From the NCBI GenBank assembly GCA_002712305.1, contig PATE01000102.1, forward strand, positions 1-55,090: 55,090 nucleotides of DNA, given 5' to 3'. Below the pieces are notes generated by a model. The model searched no databases. It was given only the letters and a program-made list of their open reading frames with translations, and was not told the origin of the DNA. Below are positions 42,010-52,871 of this stretch, piece by piece. Each line of letters opens with the position of its first letter. Position 1 is the stretch's first letter. The position numbers were made by a program, and so were the translations under genes. This DNA comes from Gemmatimonadota bacterium. GTDB taxonomy: Bacteria; Latescibacterota; UBA2968; UBA8231.

Positions 42010-42064
42010 CTGCACGTTTCTGTCCGTCTTCCGTAAAACTCGATCCCCCGATTGAGGTCACCCC

Positions 42065-44176
42065 ATGGCCCGGTTTCGTCTCAGCGGCTTCTGGCTTGCG
42101 CTGATTGCCGTTTTCCTCGCGGCGAGTGTCCATGCACAGCCCTCTCGCACCGTCATCAACACCTGGCCATCGACGACACACTATCTGGGTTTTGCACAGT
42201 TTTCCGGGAAAGATGACGGTCAGATTCGCATCTCAGCGGCTGGTGCATATACGCTGTATCTCAATGGTGACCTTGTCGGGGCAGATGACGATCCGACCAC
42301 GGTCGAGACCTACCAGGTATCGTTCAGAAATCGCGAAAATGTGATCGCCGTCGTTTCCGAACACGACGGCAGCAATTCCCCCTACGGGTTGTTCGTCGTC
42401 ATCGAGAGTCCGCAGGGAACGATTGCCAGTTCCGCCGAAGACCGCCTGGCCCCATGGTTCTGGAGCGATGCGGCACTACCGAACGAAGCCGGGGCGGACT
42501 GGACCGAACCACGGTTGAGTCGTCTCGACGATCTCGAGTTGGATGATGTTCCCGTCGTCTTCACACCCGTCCAGACGGGCACCTTCGATCCAACGGGATT
42601 TGCCGATTTTGCCGATATAGATATGACCCGTGCCAAGAGCATCGCCGGGTACGGTGGCGGAATCGATGGAAGTCTCGACGGACTGCAGTTGCGTTCACTG
42701 GTGGGCACCAATATTGCCTTCAGCTCGCTGTCTGATCAGCCACGCCTCGTCGATGGCGACGTGTCCAGTGCGGTGTCTTTCCGGAGAGGGGCGACATCGC
42801 TGCTGCAGCGGGTGCAGACAGATCTCGGTAGATTAATCACCATCGACCGTGTGCGCGTGGTGACTCAACCCCCGAGCAAGTCGAGTTCCTACGAAAACAA
42901 CTCGCTGCGTGGCTACAGCATTCTCGTCAGCAAAGATGGTGTCGGTTTTACTGAGGTAGCGGCACGCAATCAGATTGAGACCTTCCGCGAGACGGAGGTC
43001 ACCTTCGCGCCGATCGCGGCTCGACACGTTCGCCTGGTGGTGACCGAGTTCTCCGCCCGCGACGCTTCGCCGCAAGTGGCTGAGTTAGAGGTGTTCGGTG
43101 TCGGTCTCGACCAGCAGGGAACGTTCCGGTCTCTGGCCCTCGACCTGGGAACGAGTCAACCGAAGAATTTCGACAGTGCCCAATGGTTTGGTGAACTGGG
43201 CAAGGCGAGTGAACTGGAACTGCGCTTTCGATCGGGCAATGATGGGGTGAGTTGGAGCACCTGGTCACCGTGGGCCGCAGACAGTGTCATCGCCCTGCAA
43301 GTCCCAGAGCCGGCCCAGTGGCTTCAGTTCGAAGCACGAATGGAGACGCGAGACCTTTTCGCAGGCCCGCGACTCGACAGCATCGTCGTCAACTTCAATA
43401 CAGATGACCTCCCTGTGGCTAGTGCGGCCAGTTCCATCACGCCGTTGCAGGTGAATATCGGCGTCGATACGGATTTCACCTACACGCTCGATGTTGAAGT
43501 GGATGGCTCAAGCGCCGGTGTCGAGAGGATCGTCGTCTTGACTCCGTATCCGGCCGCGTTGAATACATCTTCCGTCACCGGCCTGGGCGCCTCGGCGATT
43601 GATCTGGCCAACACATACAGCACGAATGACTCCCTCGTCATTAGTTTGACGCCCCCCTTGGCGGCCTCGACGCAGGTCACCTTCGATTTCAGCTCTCGAC
43701 TGCTTTCTGGCAGTCACGCATTTACGGCGTTGGTCGCCTCGCCAGGTTCCACCAATCCGTTGCTTGCCGTGACCCGTGAAGATGCCATCGATACGCTGTC
43801 GACGATCGTCGAGGCGCTCCAACTGTCCTTCCCGGTTCTGTCTGAGGTCGCTCCGAATCCACGGGTGGTAACGCCCAACGATGATGGTGCCAACGAATGG
43901 GCCACTATCGGTTTCGTCCTCGGTCGTGTCACGCAAGTACCCGTACATGTTGAGATCTACGATCTGGCGGGTCGCCTCGTACGCCGCCTGCCAGAGCGGA
44001 TGCTGCGAGCCGGGAGTTACCTCGGCGGCCAAGACGATCCAACGCATCCCGGTGCCTGGAATGGTCGCAACGACGCGGGGGACCTCGTTCCCCCCGGCAC
44101 GTATGTCTTTCGTCTGGTGGTCGACATAGACCCCGATGCCGAGACGTCCGTCGGCCTCGTCGGCGTCGCCTACTGA
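42065..44176 (+). CDS. Secreted protein with discoidin-like and FlgD-like domains
   Basis: 703 residues. Signal peptide FWLALIAVFLAASVHA, then QPS. Residues 45-120 resemble a galactose-binding-like sandwich (GAYTLYLNGDLVG). Residues 220-350 look like an F5/8 type C (discoidin) domain: RLVDGDVSSAVSFR, LGRLITIDRVRVVTQPP, LRGYSILVSKDGVGF and VRLVVTEFSARDASPQVAEL. Near residue 600 is APNPRVVTPNDDGANEWA, like gliding-motility C-terminal domains, then IYDLAGRLVRRLPERML and GAWNGRNDAGDLVPPGTYVF. It probably binds glycans at the cell surface. It starts the operon containing the three paralogs, with 16 bases to the next gene. Confidence 0.72.
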   Translation: MARFRLSGFWLALIAVFLAASVHAQPSRTVINTWPSTTHYLGFAQFSGKDDGQIRISAAGAYTLYLNGDLVGADDDPTTVETYQVSFRNRENVIAVVSEHDGSNSPYGLFVVIESPQGTIASSAEDRLAPWFWSDAALPNEAGADWTEPRLSRLDDLELDDVPVVFTPVQTGTFDPTGFADFADIDMTRAKSIAGYGGGIDGSLDGLQLRSLVGTNIAFSSLSDQPRLVDGDVSSAVSFRRGATSLLQRVQTDLGRLITIDRVRVVTQPPSKSSSYENNSLRGYSILVSKDGVGFTEVAARNQIETFRETEVTFAPIAARHVRLVVTEFSARDASPQVAELEVFGVGLDQQGTFRSLALDLGTSQPKNFDSAQWFGELGKASELELRFRSGNDGVSWSTWSPWAADSVIALQVPEPAQWLQFEARMETRDLFAGPRLDSIVVNFNTDDLPVASAASSITPLQVNIGVDTDFTYTLDVEVDGSSAGVERIVVLTPYPAALNTSSVTGLGASAIDLANTYSTNDSLVISLTPPLAASTQVTFDFSSRLLSGSHAFTALVASPGSTNPLLAVTREDAIDTLSTIVEALQLSFPVLSEVAPNPRVVTPNDDGANEWATIGFVLGRVTQVPVHVEIYDLAGRLVRRLPERMLRAGSYLGGQDDPTHPGAWNGRNDAGDLVPPGTYVFRLVVDIDPDAETSVGLVGVAY

Positions 44177-44192
44177 GCGCCCAACGCACTCC

Positions 44193-46922
44193 ATGCATCG
44201 AAACGGTCTACACCGTCTGTCGTTCGCACGCGTCTTCATCGCGGGGATGGCTCTGTGTCTGACTGCCAGTGTGTGTGCTCCCGTTTCAGCCCAGTTTCTA
44301 TCGCGCGACTTTCGCGAACTGTGGGCCAACGAGGTCTTCGAGAACTACGGCCCGGGTGGCTATCGCGACTACGATTTCGGTGAAGAGAACCGTCGCTTCG
44401 ATCTATTCGGTGATCTCATCGTCGACGGTGTCGACATCGTGCACATGGAAGAGGTGCGGCGCGATCGTCCAGGACTCCGCGGCAGCTATGAACAGAGGAA
44501 TGGTCGCTACGATCGCTTCTTCGACAAACTGGTAATCGCCAATGAGGGGTTCGGTCCCTGGTCGACGAGGCTGATCATCGGCGATCACATCAGCACCCAT
44601 TTCACCCCCATGACGCTCAACATGCCGCGGTTCAATGGGATGCGCTGGGATGGTTCGTCGAGCAGTAACAGCTTCACCGTCATTGCAAGTCACTTCACCG
44701 ATCCTGTCATCGTTCCGAACAACGCTGACATCGAGACAGACTTCAATCGTCGACGGATCTTCGGGACATCAGCTCTGGCGGGTCACTGGGAGAGTCAGAT
44801 CGGTGGCGCCCTGCGCATCGGCACGACGTTCATCAATACCCACCGCTTCGATTCAGAAGCGGGAACCGACCTCAATGGCATGCGCGGTACGGTCCCGAGG
44901 GTCATGCACGGTGGGCTGCGCAAGCTCTTCGTCTTCGTCACCGATGACAACCCAGAGAATGACACGCCCGGGGCGACGGTCCACGAACTGAGCATGTTCA
45001 TCGACGGCAACGAAGTATTGCCACTTCGTGTCGCCCAGATCGATCACCTGCTGCAGCAACTGCCTGTCACGCCTGATCTGACCAGTACGATCCTGCTGAA
45101 ATCCAATGAAGTCAGTTTCCTGCGCAAGAACGGTCCTTGGCTCCAACCGGTTATCGATGCGAGCAACACGCCCTTCTTCACAGCAGTCCTTGGCGATATC
45201 TCTCACACCGTAGCCCCCGCCTCCTTGGGAAGCCCGTTGTCGGCCGCCGGTGACAACGTGGTGTTTTACGAGTTCGAAGTGCCCGACACGACGCGCAACA
45301 TTGAGTTTGAGGCGGTCGTCAGCGACGACTATAGCATCGACATCGCTGGGGCGATGAACGTACCTGTCTTCGCGTCTCGCGCGACCGACTTCTACTACGA
45401 CTGGCAGAATACGGCGCGTGCCGAAGGTGCCCCCGGAGGTGGAGCGAATCTCAAGCGAATCCGCTTCGATTACGGATTCCCAACGGGGCTTAATATCCTG
45501 GGCGCAAACTTCGAAGCTCATTTTCTTGGCTTTGACGCCCGGGGCGAGTTCGCGCGTAGCACCCGATTCTACAAGGTGCCAGCCGCAGGGGGAGAACGAT
45601 CGAAGGAAGAGGCGGATACCTACTACCTCCAGATTGCCCGTGAACTTCGGGAAGGGTTGAACGTTGGCTTCGAAGTCTTCGACGTGCCTGGAGACTACAC
45701 CACAAGCTTCTCGCGTTTCAGATTGTCCAACTCGAGCACCAGTATCGGCGGACGGTTGTATCAGCCGGTGCAGTTGGTGGCTGACAACGACGATCTCGAC
45801 CAGTGGGAGGATCGAATAGAGCACAATGATCCCCTCGCACCGGAGGCCACCTCAACCTCGGCGCCAGGTCATGGTGTATTCCCGGGTCTCGATCCTGACA
45901 ATGACGGTGTCCTCGACTTCAATATTGACAATGGCCGAGGCACCGACGCCTTCCAGCCCTTCCTCGGCTATGTCGCCGAGCCGCCAGAGTTGGTTTACGG
46001 AGATGATTTCAACAACAACGGCGTCGCGGACTTCCGCGAGAATGACAACCTGCCAGACTATCTGTATCCCCTCGATCACAAGGGATACCACACGCGCCTC
46101 GACTATCAACTCACGTCGAATACGCAGTTGCGCGCCGGTTTATACGCCATCGATCAGCCAGAGCTGGGTCGACGCAATGACACTCGATACATCGAGGGGC
46201 GTTACCTGCGTCAGTGGGACCAAAGCGGATATCTGCGGATCAATCAACGTTTCAAGTGGCTGAAGGACGATACGCCGAACACGATCTATTCATCGGCCGT
46301 GATCAATGACCCCTTTTCCCGGACATACGTCCTCGACAACGACCTGCTGCAGGGTCGCAACAGTCGAAACAGCCTGACATATGTTGAGTGGGGTCTGACG
46401 ACGATTCCGAAGGTCAATATCCGGAACATCGTCTCGGTGGGCCTGACCGACATCAACGGTGAAGCGCCAGAAGACCCGCTGTTCACGCGACCGGGTTCGG
46501 TGACCGAGTTGTCTGCCGTCAGCAAGGCTGACTACACATGGCGTCGCGGCCGTTTCACGCTGACGCCGCAGATCAAGCACATCTACCAGTACACGAAGGT
46601 GCCAGAGCGCGACATTCCCGAGCGCCAGCGACGCTGGATCATGCCGATCCTTCGCGCCGACATGCAGGTGGGCCCCCGAACGGTCTTGAAGACGGGTATT
46701 CAGGGGCTTCCTCTGCTCAACGAACGCACGTCGGATCCGGCAAATCCCGAACAGAACTTCCGACGGCGTACGTACACGGCCTTCCTGCAGAATCGCAGCA
46801 ACTATCAGGGGTATGACCTCACCGTCCTGATGGGCATCTATCGCACGAAGGTGAACTACACGGGCTCAACGCGGCCTTCGTCCGGGTCCCTTGAGTACTT
46901 CTTCCGGGTGTATATCGGCTAA
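44193..46922 (+). CDS. Outer-membrane-like protein, tandem paralog 1
   Basis: 909 residues from the ATG at 44193. A signal peptide ends near PVSAQ. The N-terminal third (YGPGGYRDYDF, RLIIGDHISTHFTPMTL, MPRFNGMRWDG) and a middle beta domain (RAEGAPGGGANLKRIRFDYG) have counterparts in the two genes that follow. A calcium-type loop, GVFPGLDPDNDGVLDF, precedes a second one, DDFNNNGVADFRENDNLPDY. The last 250 residues alternate like a beta-barrel (LRAGLYAIDQPELGRRND, YTWRRGRFTLTPQIKHIYQY) and end in an aromatic strand (SLEYFFRVYIG). I do not recognise the family by name. Its stop overlaps the next start (TAATG, 46920-46924), consistent with a fixed ratio of the partners. Confidence 0.65.
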   Translation: MHRNGLHRLSFARVFIAGMALCLTASVCAPVSAQFLSRDFRELWANEVFENYGPGGYRDYDFGEENRRFDLFGDLIVDGVDIVHMEEVRRDRPGLRGSYEQRNGRYDRFFDKLVIANEGFGPWSTRLIIGDHISTHFTPMTLNMPRFNGMRWDGSSSSNSFTVIASHFTDPVIVPNNADIETDFNRRRIFGTSALAGHWESQIGGALRIGTTFINTHRFDSEAGTDLNGMRGTVPRVMHGGLRKLFVFVTDDNPENDTPGATVHELSMFIDGNEVLPLRVAQIDHLLQQLPVTPDLTSTILLKSNEVSFLRKNGPWLQPVIDASNTPFFTAVLGDISHTVAPASLGSPLSAAGDNVVFYEFEVPDTTRNIEFEAVVSDDYSIDIAGAMNVPVFASRATDFYYDWQNTARAEGAPGGGANLKRIRFDYGFPTGLNILGANFEAHFLGFDARGEFARSTRFYKVPAAGGERSKEEADTYYLQIARELREGLNVGFEVFDVPGDYTTSFSRFRLSNSSTSIGGRLYQPVQLVADNDDLDQWEDRIEHNDPLAPEATSTSAPGHGVFPGLDPDNDGVLDFNIDNGRGTDAFQPFLGYVAEPPELVYGDDFNNNGVADFRENDNLPDYLYPLDHKGYHTRLDYQLTSNTQLRAGLYAIDQPELGRRNDTRYIEGRYLRQWDQSGYLRINQRFKWLKDDTPNTIYSSAVINDPFSRTYVLDNDLLQGRNSRNSLTYVEWGLTTIPKVNIRNIVSVGLTDINGEAPEDPLFTRPGSVTELSAVSKADYTWRRGRFTLTPQIKHIYQYTKVPERDIPERQRRWIMPILRADMQVGPRTVLKTGIQGLPLLNERTSDPANPEQNFRRRTYTAFLQNRSNYQGYDLTVLMGIYRTKVNYTGSTRPSSGSLEYFFRVYIG

Positions 46923-49738
46923 TGCGTACCCTGGTGAAGTTCCTGCGCGCTTTCGCGCCATTGGCGGCCCTCACGCTGGCCATTCCGGCACAAGCCCCGG
47001 CGGAGTTGTTGTTCCGTCCGGGTCAGCCTTACGTGAACTACGCCTACGAGAGTTATCGGGCTTACGACTCTATTCTCTTCGGTCGTGACCGGACGCCACA
47101 GTTTGATGCGTTGGGTCAGTTCGTGATGAATGGAATCAACGTCTTTGAGATGCAGGAGTTCCGTTCGATCAGCCCCTCACCGGGTAGCATCGTACGCAAA
47201 CCCCAGCTCTACGGGACCTACCTGAATCGACTCGTCGTCGCCGACGACAGTTACAAGGGCGTCACAACACGCTTCATCATCGGCGACCGGATCCGCGCCA
47301 AGTTCACGCCGCTGACCCTCGACCTGGCAGCCATGAACGGGATGCGACTCGATTCGCACTTCCGCGGCGGATCTCTCGTGCTGGTGACCTCGCGTGTGGA
47401 CAAGCCGATCTTCGAGGCCCTGCAGAACAATGACCACCGGATTCACGGCTCTGAATCGTCTGAATTCATCCCTCGATGGGCGACCTATCTCATGGGAGCC
47501 GATCTGCGCACGCAGCTGCAGGGGCTCGATGCGGGTTTCTCGTGGGTCAACCAGTTCCGTACAGACAGTCTTCGCGATCTGGGTGAGAACAGTTTCAAGG
47601 GCACCCTGCCGAGCATCGGTGTCGCACCACAGTGGGTGGTCGTTCGCGTGGCTGACCAGTACGTGGACGACGCCGTTGGTGCTCGGGTACGTGGTGCCAC
47701 CCTCTATCTGAATGGTCAGCCCTTTCGGCCCGAGGTCGCTGCCTACGACAAGACCACGCCTGATCGTCTGACCATGACTGTTACTCTCGATCCTGACAGA
47801 GCGGTCATCCCACCGGCGGGACGGGACAACTCGAATACTCTGGTCATCGAACAACCACATCAGCTGCCCTCACCTGAGGGCTTTTACGAGACCGAAGGGG
47901 AAGAGGCGCTGTTGTTATGGTTCAAGGTCCCCTCGACCCTTCCCGGAGACGGGGCCTTCGGTGATCCAGTGGAAGAGGTTGAGGTCGAGTTAGAGGTGGC
48001 CGGCGACTATCAGATCGAGTTGTCGGAAGTCTTCGAGGGAGCTTCGTCGAATCCGGTGACGTACTTCTACACGGCGGCCCAGTCCGAAGGTCGGCCGGAG
48101 ATCGGCAATTTCCGCCGAGTACGGGTGCGTTATGGCCGCCAGACAGGTCGCACCTTGCTGAGTGCGCATGTGAATCTGGATATCAAGGGGTGGCTGCTGC
48201 ACAGCGAGATCGTGCGCAACTACAGCTACCGGGCCTACCCGGGGCTGAATCGTCGCAAGCTCGACATCTTCGACGACCAGACCCATGCGTGGTTCTTTAA
48301 TTTCCGGCGCGATTTCGGCCATTTCAGCCTCGGTGGTGAGGCTTACAATGTGGATGGCCGGTATTCCACGGTGCTGAATGTGCAGGACGACGATCTGCGG
48401 AGTTACTTCCAGTTCCTGTCCAGCCCGTTCAGTTATCCGACCAACTTCAACGAGCCTCGTCTGGCGAATTTTGTCGCCGGCAATCGGGCGGCGCCCACGA
48501 ATACGATCGAGTTCAATACGGTCGACGACAATGATGACAAGGATCAGTATCCCGACAGTTACTTCCTTCGTCGCACGACCGATCTGTCGACGGGCGGTCG
48601 ATTCATCGAAGATCCGGACGGCGTGTTTCCCGGGCTCGACGCAGATCTGAACGGTCGTCCCGATATCAACGAGAACAACAATCTCATCCCGGATTACTAC
48701 GAGCCATTCCTTCTCTTCGACGTGAATCCCGATGCCTATGAATTCGGCGAAGATCTGAATGGGAATGGTGTGATCGACGATCGGGAAAATGACGAGTTGC
48801 CCGACTATCCATATGACGCGGATCGTCGAGGTTATCATCTGTTCGGCGAGATGCCCATCCCGGGATTGCCAGCGGCCAAGGCGACACTCAGCCACTACCA
48901 GACTTCGGCGCCCTTCCAGGGTGGAGAGGCCCAGGTCTCGTATCTGCGGGCTGAAATGAGCCGACGATTCCCGTTCATCGGCAATCTGCTCGGCATCTAC
49001 AAGCTCAAGCGCATCGAGGACGACATTCCCGATCCGGTGTTTGGTCTGGGTCGAAGTCCCATTTATTTCGAGCCGGATGTCTTGCCGCCGGAAAGCCTGT
49101 CAGACGAGGAGCGCCTCAATCCGCTCGGGATTCCGGTGCTGCAGCCGGATCCACTGCTGTTCAGGGACAGTTGGGTGAACCGGTTCTACGTGAAGGGGCA
49201 GTTCACGCGCATCGAGAATCTGCTCGTCGAAGTCAGCAGTCGGTACGATCGCAACCGACAGCACTCGATCGGCGACCAGTCATCGAACACCATCTCAGAC
49301 TGGGCCTATGTAGCCCGGGTCGGCTACACGTGGAACCCTTGGCGGGCACTGCGAGTGATCCCACAGGTGAAATGGCTGAGCCAGGATCTCAGCGATGACG
49401 ACGGAACCGTCCTGGAGATCGACGAGCAATTCTTCTATCCGATCCTCCGGTTGGAATACCCCATCTCCAGTCGCACAACGATCAAAGCCGGTGCGCAGGG
49501 CTTTCCCATCCTCGAGAGCAGCTATCGAAATGAGTTCTCGCCTGACGTTGATTTCGATGAGAAAGTCTATCTCGTCCAGCTGAACAACACGTCGAATTAC
49601 GTGGGTTATGAGGTCAACGTGAACCTCGGATACGAACGGCGTCAGCGCCGATTCCTCGACAAATCACGACGAGATCAGGATCTCGATTTCCATCGCTTCT
49701 TCCTGCGTGTGATCGCAGGCCTACGGCCACTGTTCTGA
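46922..49738 (+). CDS. Outer-membrane-like protein, tandem paralog 2
   Basis: 938 residues. Signal peptide AALTLAIPAQAPA, then ELL. The shared blocks are TRFIIGDRIRAKFTPLTLDL, MNGMRLDSHFRGG, VTYFYTAAQSEGRPEIGNFR with RVRVRYGRQ, and the calcium-type loops GVFPGLDADLNGRPDINEN and GEDLNGNGVIDDRENDELPD. The barrel-like end contains KGQFTRIENLLVEVSS and a final aromatic strand, RFFLRVIAGLRPLF. This is clearly the same architecture as its two neighbours, which gives confidence that all three are real. No TonB box or plug is visible. It is translated by overlap with the genes on both sides (TAATG before, TGATG after). Confidence 0.65.
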   Translation: MRTLVKFLRAFAPLAALTLAIPAQAPAELLFRPGQPYVNYAYESYRAYDSILFGRDRTPQFDALGQFVMNGINVFEMQEFRSISPSPGSIVRKPQLYGTYLNRLVVADDSYKGVTTRFIIGDRIRAKFTPLTLDLAAMNGMRLDSHFRGGSLVLVTSRVDKPIFEALQNNDHRIHGSESSEFIPRWATYLMGADLRTQLQGLDAGFSWVNQFRTDSLRDLGENSFKGTLPSIGVAPQWVVVRVADQYVDDAVGARVRGATLYLNGQPFRPEVAAYDKTTPDRLTMTVTLDPDRAVIPPAGRDNSNTLVIEQPHQLPSPEGFYETEGEEALLLWFKVPSTLPGDGAFGDPVEEVEVELEVAGDYQIELSEVFEGASSNPVTYFYTAAQSEGRPEIGNFRRVRVRYGRQTGRTLLSAHVNLDIKGWLLHSEIVRNYSYRAYPGLNRRKLDIFDDQTHAWFFNFRRDFGHFSLGGEAYNVDGRYSTVLNVQDDDLRSYFQFLSSPFSYPTNFNEPRLANFVAGNRAAPTNTIEFNTVDDNDDKDQYPDSYFLRRTTDLSTGGRFIEDPDGVFPGLDADLNGRPDINENNNLIPDYYEPFLLFDVNPDAYEFGEDLNGNGVIDDRENDELPDYPYDADRRGYHLFGEMPIPGLPAAKATLSHYQTSAPFQGGEAQVSYLRAEMSRRFPFIGNLLGIYKLKRIEDDIPDPVFGLGRSPIYFEPDVLPPESLSDEERLNPLGIPVLQPDPLLFRDSWVNRFYVKGQFTRIENLLVEVSSRYDRNRQHSIGDQSSNTISDWAYVARVGYTWNPWRALRVIPQVKWLSQDLSDDDGTVLEIDEQFFYPILRLEYPISSRTTIKAGAQGFPILESSYRNEFSPDVDFDEKVYLVQLNNTSNYVGYEVNVNLGYERRQRRFLDKSRRDQDLDFHRFFLRVIAGLRPLF

Positions 49739-52700
49739 TGTCGATGATTCGACGACAACTCCGGCGCCCAGCGCGATGGTTGATGGTAGGGGCCATTCCA
49801 TTCGTGATGCTCGCCGTCGACGTATCTGCCCAAGGCGAAGCCGTCGAGGATACACCCGAGTCGCCGGCCGTCGGTCCCCAGCGAATCATCGAGTCGCAGC
49901 CATTCGTGGGTCGCTTTGGTAGTGATTACACCAACTGGGGCGAGCAGGACTATCCGCGCCTGGTGGGTGTCACGAGCAATCTGCGCAACTTCTACAGCAT
50001 CTTGGGCGATCCCCTCGTCTACGGTTCCGAGTCCATTCGCTGGGTGGAGAGTCGTGGTCTGGGTGTGCAGCGGTTTCAGAACGGGACATCGCTGAACGAG
50101 AATCTCGTCCATGGTGAATCCGGCGCGAGCTTCTCGAAGCTGTTCAACTATGTCGTTGTCGGCACGGATGGTACGTCTGGGTGGCAGTCGCGGGTTATCT
50201 ACGCCAACGAGCTGCGTACCAAACTCACTCCGCTGACGTTCAAAATGTCGAATCTCAACGGACTGCGGCTGGATATCGGGACGAAGCTCGACGGCTTTTC
50301 GATGATGTTCTCCCGCCTCCACGCGCCGATCTATTCCTCCGGTGCAGAGAACGACAGGTCCATCAAGGCGAAGGCGCTCCTGTTCGGGATGCACTACGAA
50401 CGCAAGGTCGGCTTCATGAATTTCGGCACGACCTTCATCAATGCGCACCAGTATGAACCACTCATGCAGGAAAGCGCGTTGTCGTTCAAAGGCGTGCCCG
50501 GTGCCATGCAGGGAACACCAACCTTGTTGGCGATTCGTATCTCGGATGATTCTCCCACTGACGGCCAGGGCCCGGTTCTTCACGACGTGTCGGTTGTCGT
50601 CAATGGTGTGGAACGGCCTGAAATCGAGCCCTTTGTCGTGCTGCAGCAGAAGCGGGGAGATGATCGTCAGAGCTACATCGCAGGTCTGTTGCGTAACGGC
50701 GATCGGCGGCCCCTCCCGCCACTGGCCAACGACTATCAGTCTCTGAACCGCGGTGGTTCATACAACACCTACGACGGTTACATCAACTATGCCCTGTTCG
50801 ACGTGGATGTCTACTACCGGGGATACGAATTCCCCTTATGGATCGACCATCTCTACTACCGGGATTACAAGGTCAATGGGCCTGACTATGTGATCAATCC
50901 AGATCACGACGAGGGTGAGAACGACATCATCGTCGGTGAAGAGTTCGCGTATGAGGCCGTGGAAGCGACGGGCGATTTCGACTTTGCGGGTATGGGGGAT
51001 CTGCCGCAGCCTCTCGATGGTGATACATACGGAATTCTCTATATCGACCTCGAAGACGTGGGAGAGACGATCCAGACCGTCCACGTCGATCTGGGCCTGT
51101 CAGGTGACTACCGGGTGGAGTTGTCCGAACTCGATCTGGCAGGGTCGACAAATACAGGCATCCGCGACAACTACCGAGACAAATACCGCTACGCCAGCTA
51201 CTTCCGCACCGTCGCTCGTGCTGAGGGCAACCCGGGGGGTGACATGGTGCGGCGTGTGCGCGTGAAGAGCGGTGTTCCCACGGGGCTGAACATCTACAGC
51301 GCCAATATGTATGGTGTCTACAAGGGATGGCAGATCAACGGAGAGATCAGCCGATCCTCCGCTTTCTATCAGTACGCCAGCGGTTTGCCGCGGCCACGCG
51401 TCTCCCTCGAATCGGTCAGTCTCAACGCGCTTGCCCGAGAGCAGGCACGGGGTGGGCGGTCGCAGGTAAGCGACGTGGCATACTACCTGACCGCGGAGAG
51501 AGATTTCGACCGCTTCGGCGTCGGCGCCGAACTCTTTGCTATCGGGCCGCTGTACGAGACCGAACTGCGCACATACATCGGTCGTGACGAGGTGGATGTA
51601 TCCGGAAATCCCATCGCCTATAACAACACGATGATTCATCGTTTTGTCGAAGACAATGACGATGACGACCGCTATCCCGATAGTTGGTACAACAATGCCC
51701 CCAGTGATCTGCAGGGCCAGTCAGACGTAGACGGTGTGTTTCCTGGACTGGACGAGGATTCAGACGGCATCCCTGACACGAATAAAGACTTCGATGCCAT
51801 ACCGGATCACCAGGAACCGTTCCTGATGTATAGCTCGGATCCACAGATCTATGACTTCGGCCTCGATCTCAACCACAACGACTTCATCGACGTCCGTGAG
51901 AACGATACCAACGCAGACCTCCCGTACGATCAGGATCTGAAGGGGATTCACGGTTACAGCAGTCTCCACCTCATGCCCGGACTCGAGTTGAGTCTCGGTG
52001 TCCTGCGAGGAGAGCAGATCGCCGGGGCGGCGCCCAACAACTCAGCCTACGCCCGACTCGAGTTGGTGAAGCAGACGCCCTCGGTGGGTCGTTTCTACGC
52101 CCATGCTTCTGCCGAACGGGTCGAGGACAGCGTCCGTGACTCGCTGAGTGTCTACTCCGATCGTGTGCTGACCGTATCGGAACAGTTTAACCTTAACTTT
52201 GCCGGTCTACAGCGCAATATCCAGATCGCTCCATTCCTGGAAGAGCCGCTGATTGATCCGCTTCTGTTTCAGAATTCCAACTGGTACCGTTTTTACACCG
52301 ACTCCCAGTGGATGTCCATTCCCGGGTTGTCCATGCGGAACAAGGTCAAGTTTGAGATCAACGACCAGCGTGAGGGCAAGCTCTGGGATGGGAATGAGCA
52401 GGAGGGGGAGCAGCTGAATCGATGGACGATGGTCCACACCTTTGACTATCGCTGGTCGATCAGTTCGAGATGGACCCTGTTCACGGGCTACAAGATGCGC
52501 TATCGCAAGGAGTGGACGGGCAGCCAGGACATTCCCTCGATTCATGAGCGTCACTCGATTCCGCTGAGTAAGCTGGAATACCGACTCACGGAACGAACAA
52601 GATTCCAACTTGGCTTCCAGGGATTCGGGCCGTGGTTGCCTTACCGCGTCACAGACCTGGTGAATCCAGAGATCGACTTCGAGCAGAATGACACTGTTCT

Positions 52701-52863
52701 GATGTTGACGAACAACTCCAACTACTTTGGCTACATCCTGACCACGACGATGGGGATGAGCAAGCGTCTCAAGGAATTCGCGGATCCTGCGGTGGCCTCT
52801 GTTGGCGATGAGGATTTCGTGTCCGCGTTCATTAAAGTCTTCGTCGGATTTGCAGACGAGTAA
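49738..52863 (+). CDS. Outer-membrane-like protein, tandem paralog 3
   Basis: 1041 residues; the longest of the three. Signal peptide VGAIPFVMLAVDVSAQ, then GEA. Shared blocks are RVIYANELRTKLTPLTFKMS, LNGLRLDIGTKLD, a beta domain with RAEGNPGGDMVRRVRVKSG and the loops GVFPGLDEDSDGIPDTN and GLDLNHNDFIDVREND. The extra length lies in the middle (about 300-420, with DVDVYYRGYEFPLWIDHLYY). The barrel-like C-terminus ends with AFIKVFVGFADE. It is followed 8 bases later by the TPR gene. As with its paralogs, the function is unknown and the call rests on architecture. Confidence 0.65.
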   Translation: MSMIRRQLRRPARWLMVGAIPFVMLAVDVSAQGEAVEDTPESPAVGPQRIIESQPFVGRFGSDYTNWGEQDYPRLVGVTSNLRNFYSILGDPLVYGSESIRWVESRGLGVQRFQNGTSLNENLVHGESGASFSKLFNYVVVGTDGTSGWQSRVIYANELRTKLTPLTFKMSNLNGLRLDIGTKLDGFSMMFSRLHAPIYSSGAENDRSIKAKALLFGMHYERKVGFMNFGTTFINAHQYEPLMQESALSFKGVPGAMQGTPTLLAIRISDDSPTDGQGPVLHDVSVVVNGVERPEIEPFVVLQQKRGDDRQSYIAGLLRNGDRRPLPPLANDYQSLNRGGSYNTYDGYINYALFDVDVYYRGYEFPLWIDHLYYRDYKVNGPDYVINPDHDEGENDIIVGEEFAYEAVEATGDFDFAGMGDLPQPLDGDTYGILYIDLEDVGETIQTVHVDLGLSGDYRVELSELDLAGSTNTGIRDNYRDKYRYASYFRTVARAEGNPGGDMVRRVRVKSGVPTGLNIYSANMYGVYKGWQINGEISRSSAFYQYASGLPRPRVSLESVSLNALAREQARGGRSQVSDVAYYLTAERDFDRFGVGAELFAIGPLYETELRTYIGRDEVDVSGNPIAYNNTMIHRFVEDNDDDDRYPDSWYNNAPSDLQGQSDVDGVFPGLDEDSDGIPDTNKDFDAIPDHQEPFLMYSSDPQIYDFGLDLNHNDFIDVRENDTNADLPYDQDLKGIHGYSSLHLMPGLELSLGVLRGEQIAGAAPNNSAYARLELVKQTPSVGRFYAHASAERVEDSVRDSLSVYSDRVLTVSEQFNLNFAGLQRNIQIAPFLEEPLIDPLLFQNSNWYRFYTDSQWMSIPGLSMRNKVKFEINDQREGKLWDGNEQEGEQLNRWTMVHTFDYRWSISSRWTLFTGYKMRYRKEWTGSQDIPSIHERHSIPLSKLEYRLTERTRFQLGFQGFGPWLPYRVTDLVNPEIDFEQNDTVLMLTNNSNYFGYILTTTMGMSKRLKEFADPAVASVGDEDFVSAFIKVFVGFADE

Positions 52864-52871
52864 GGGATCGT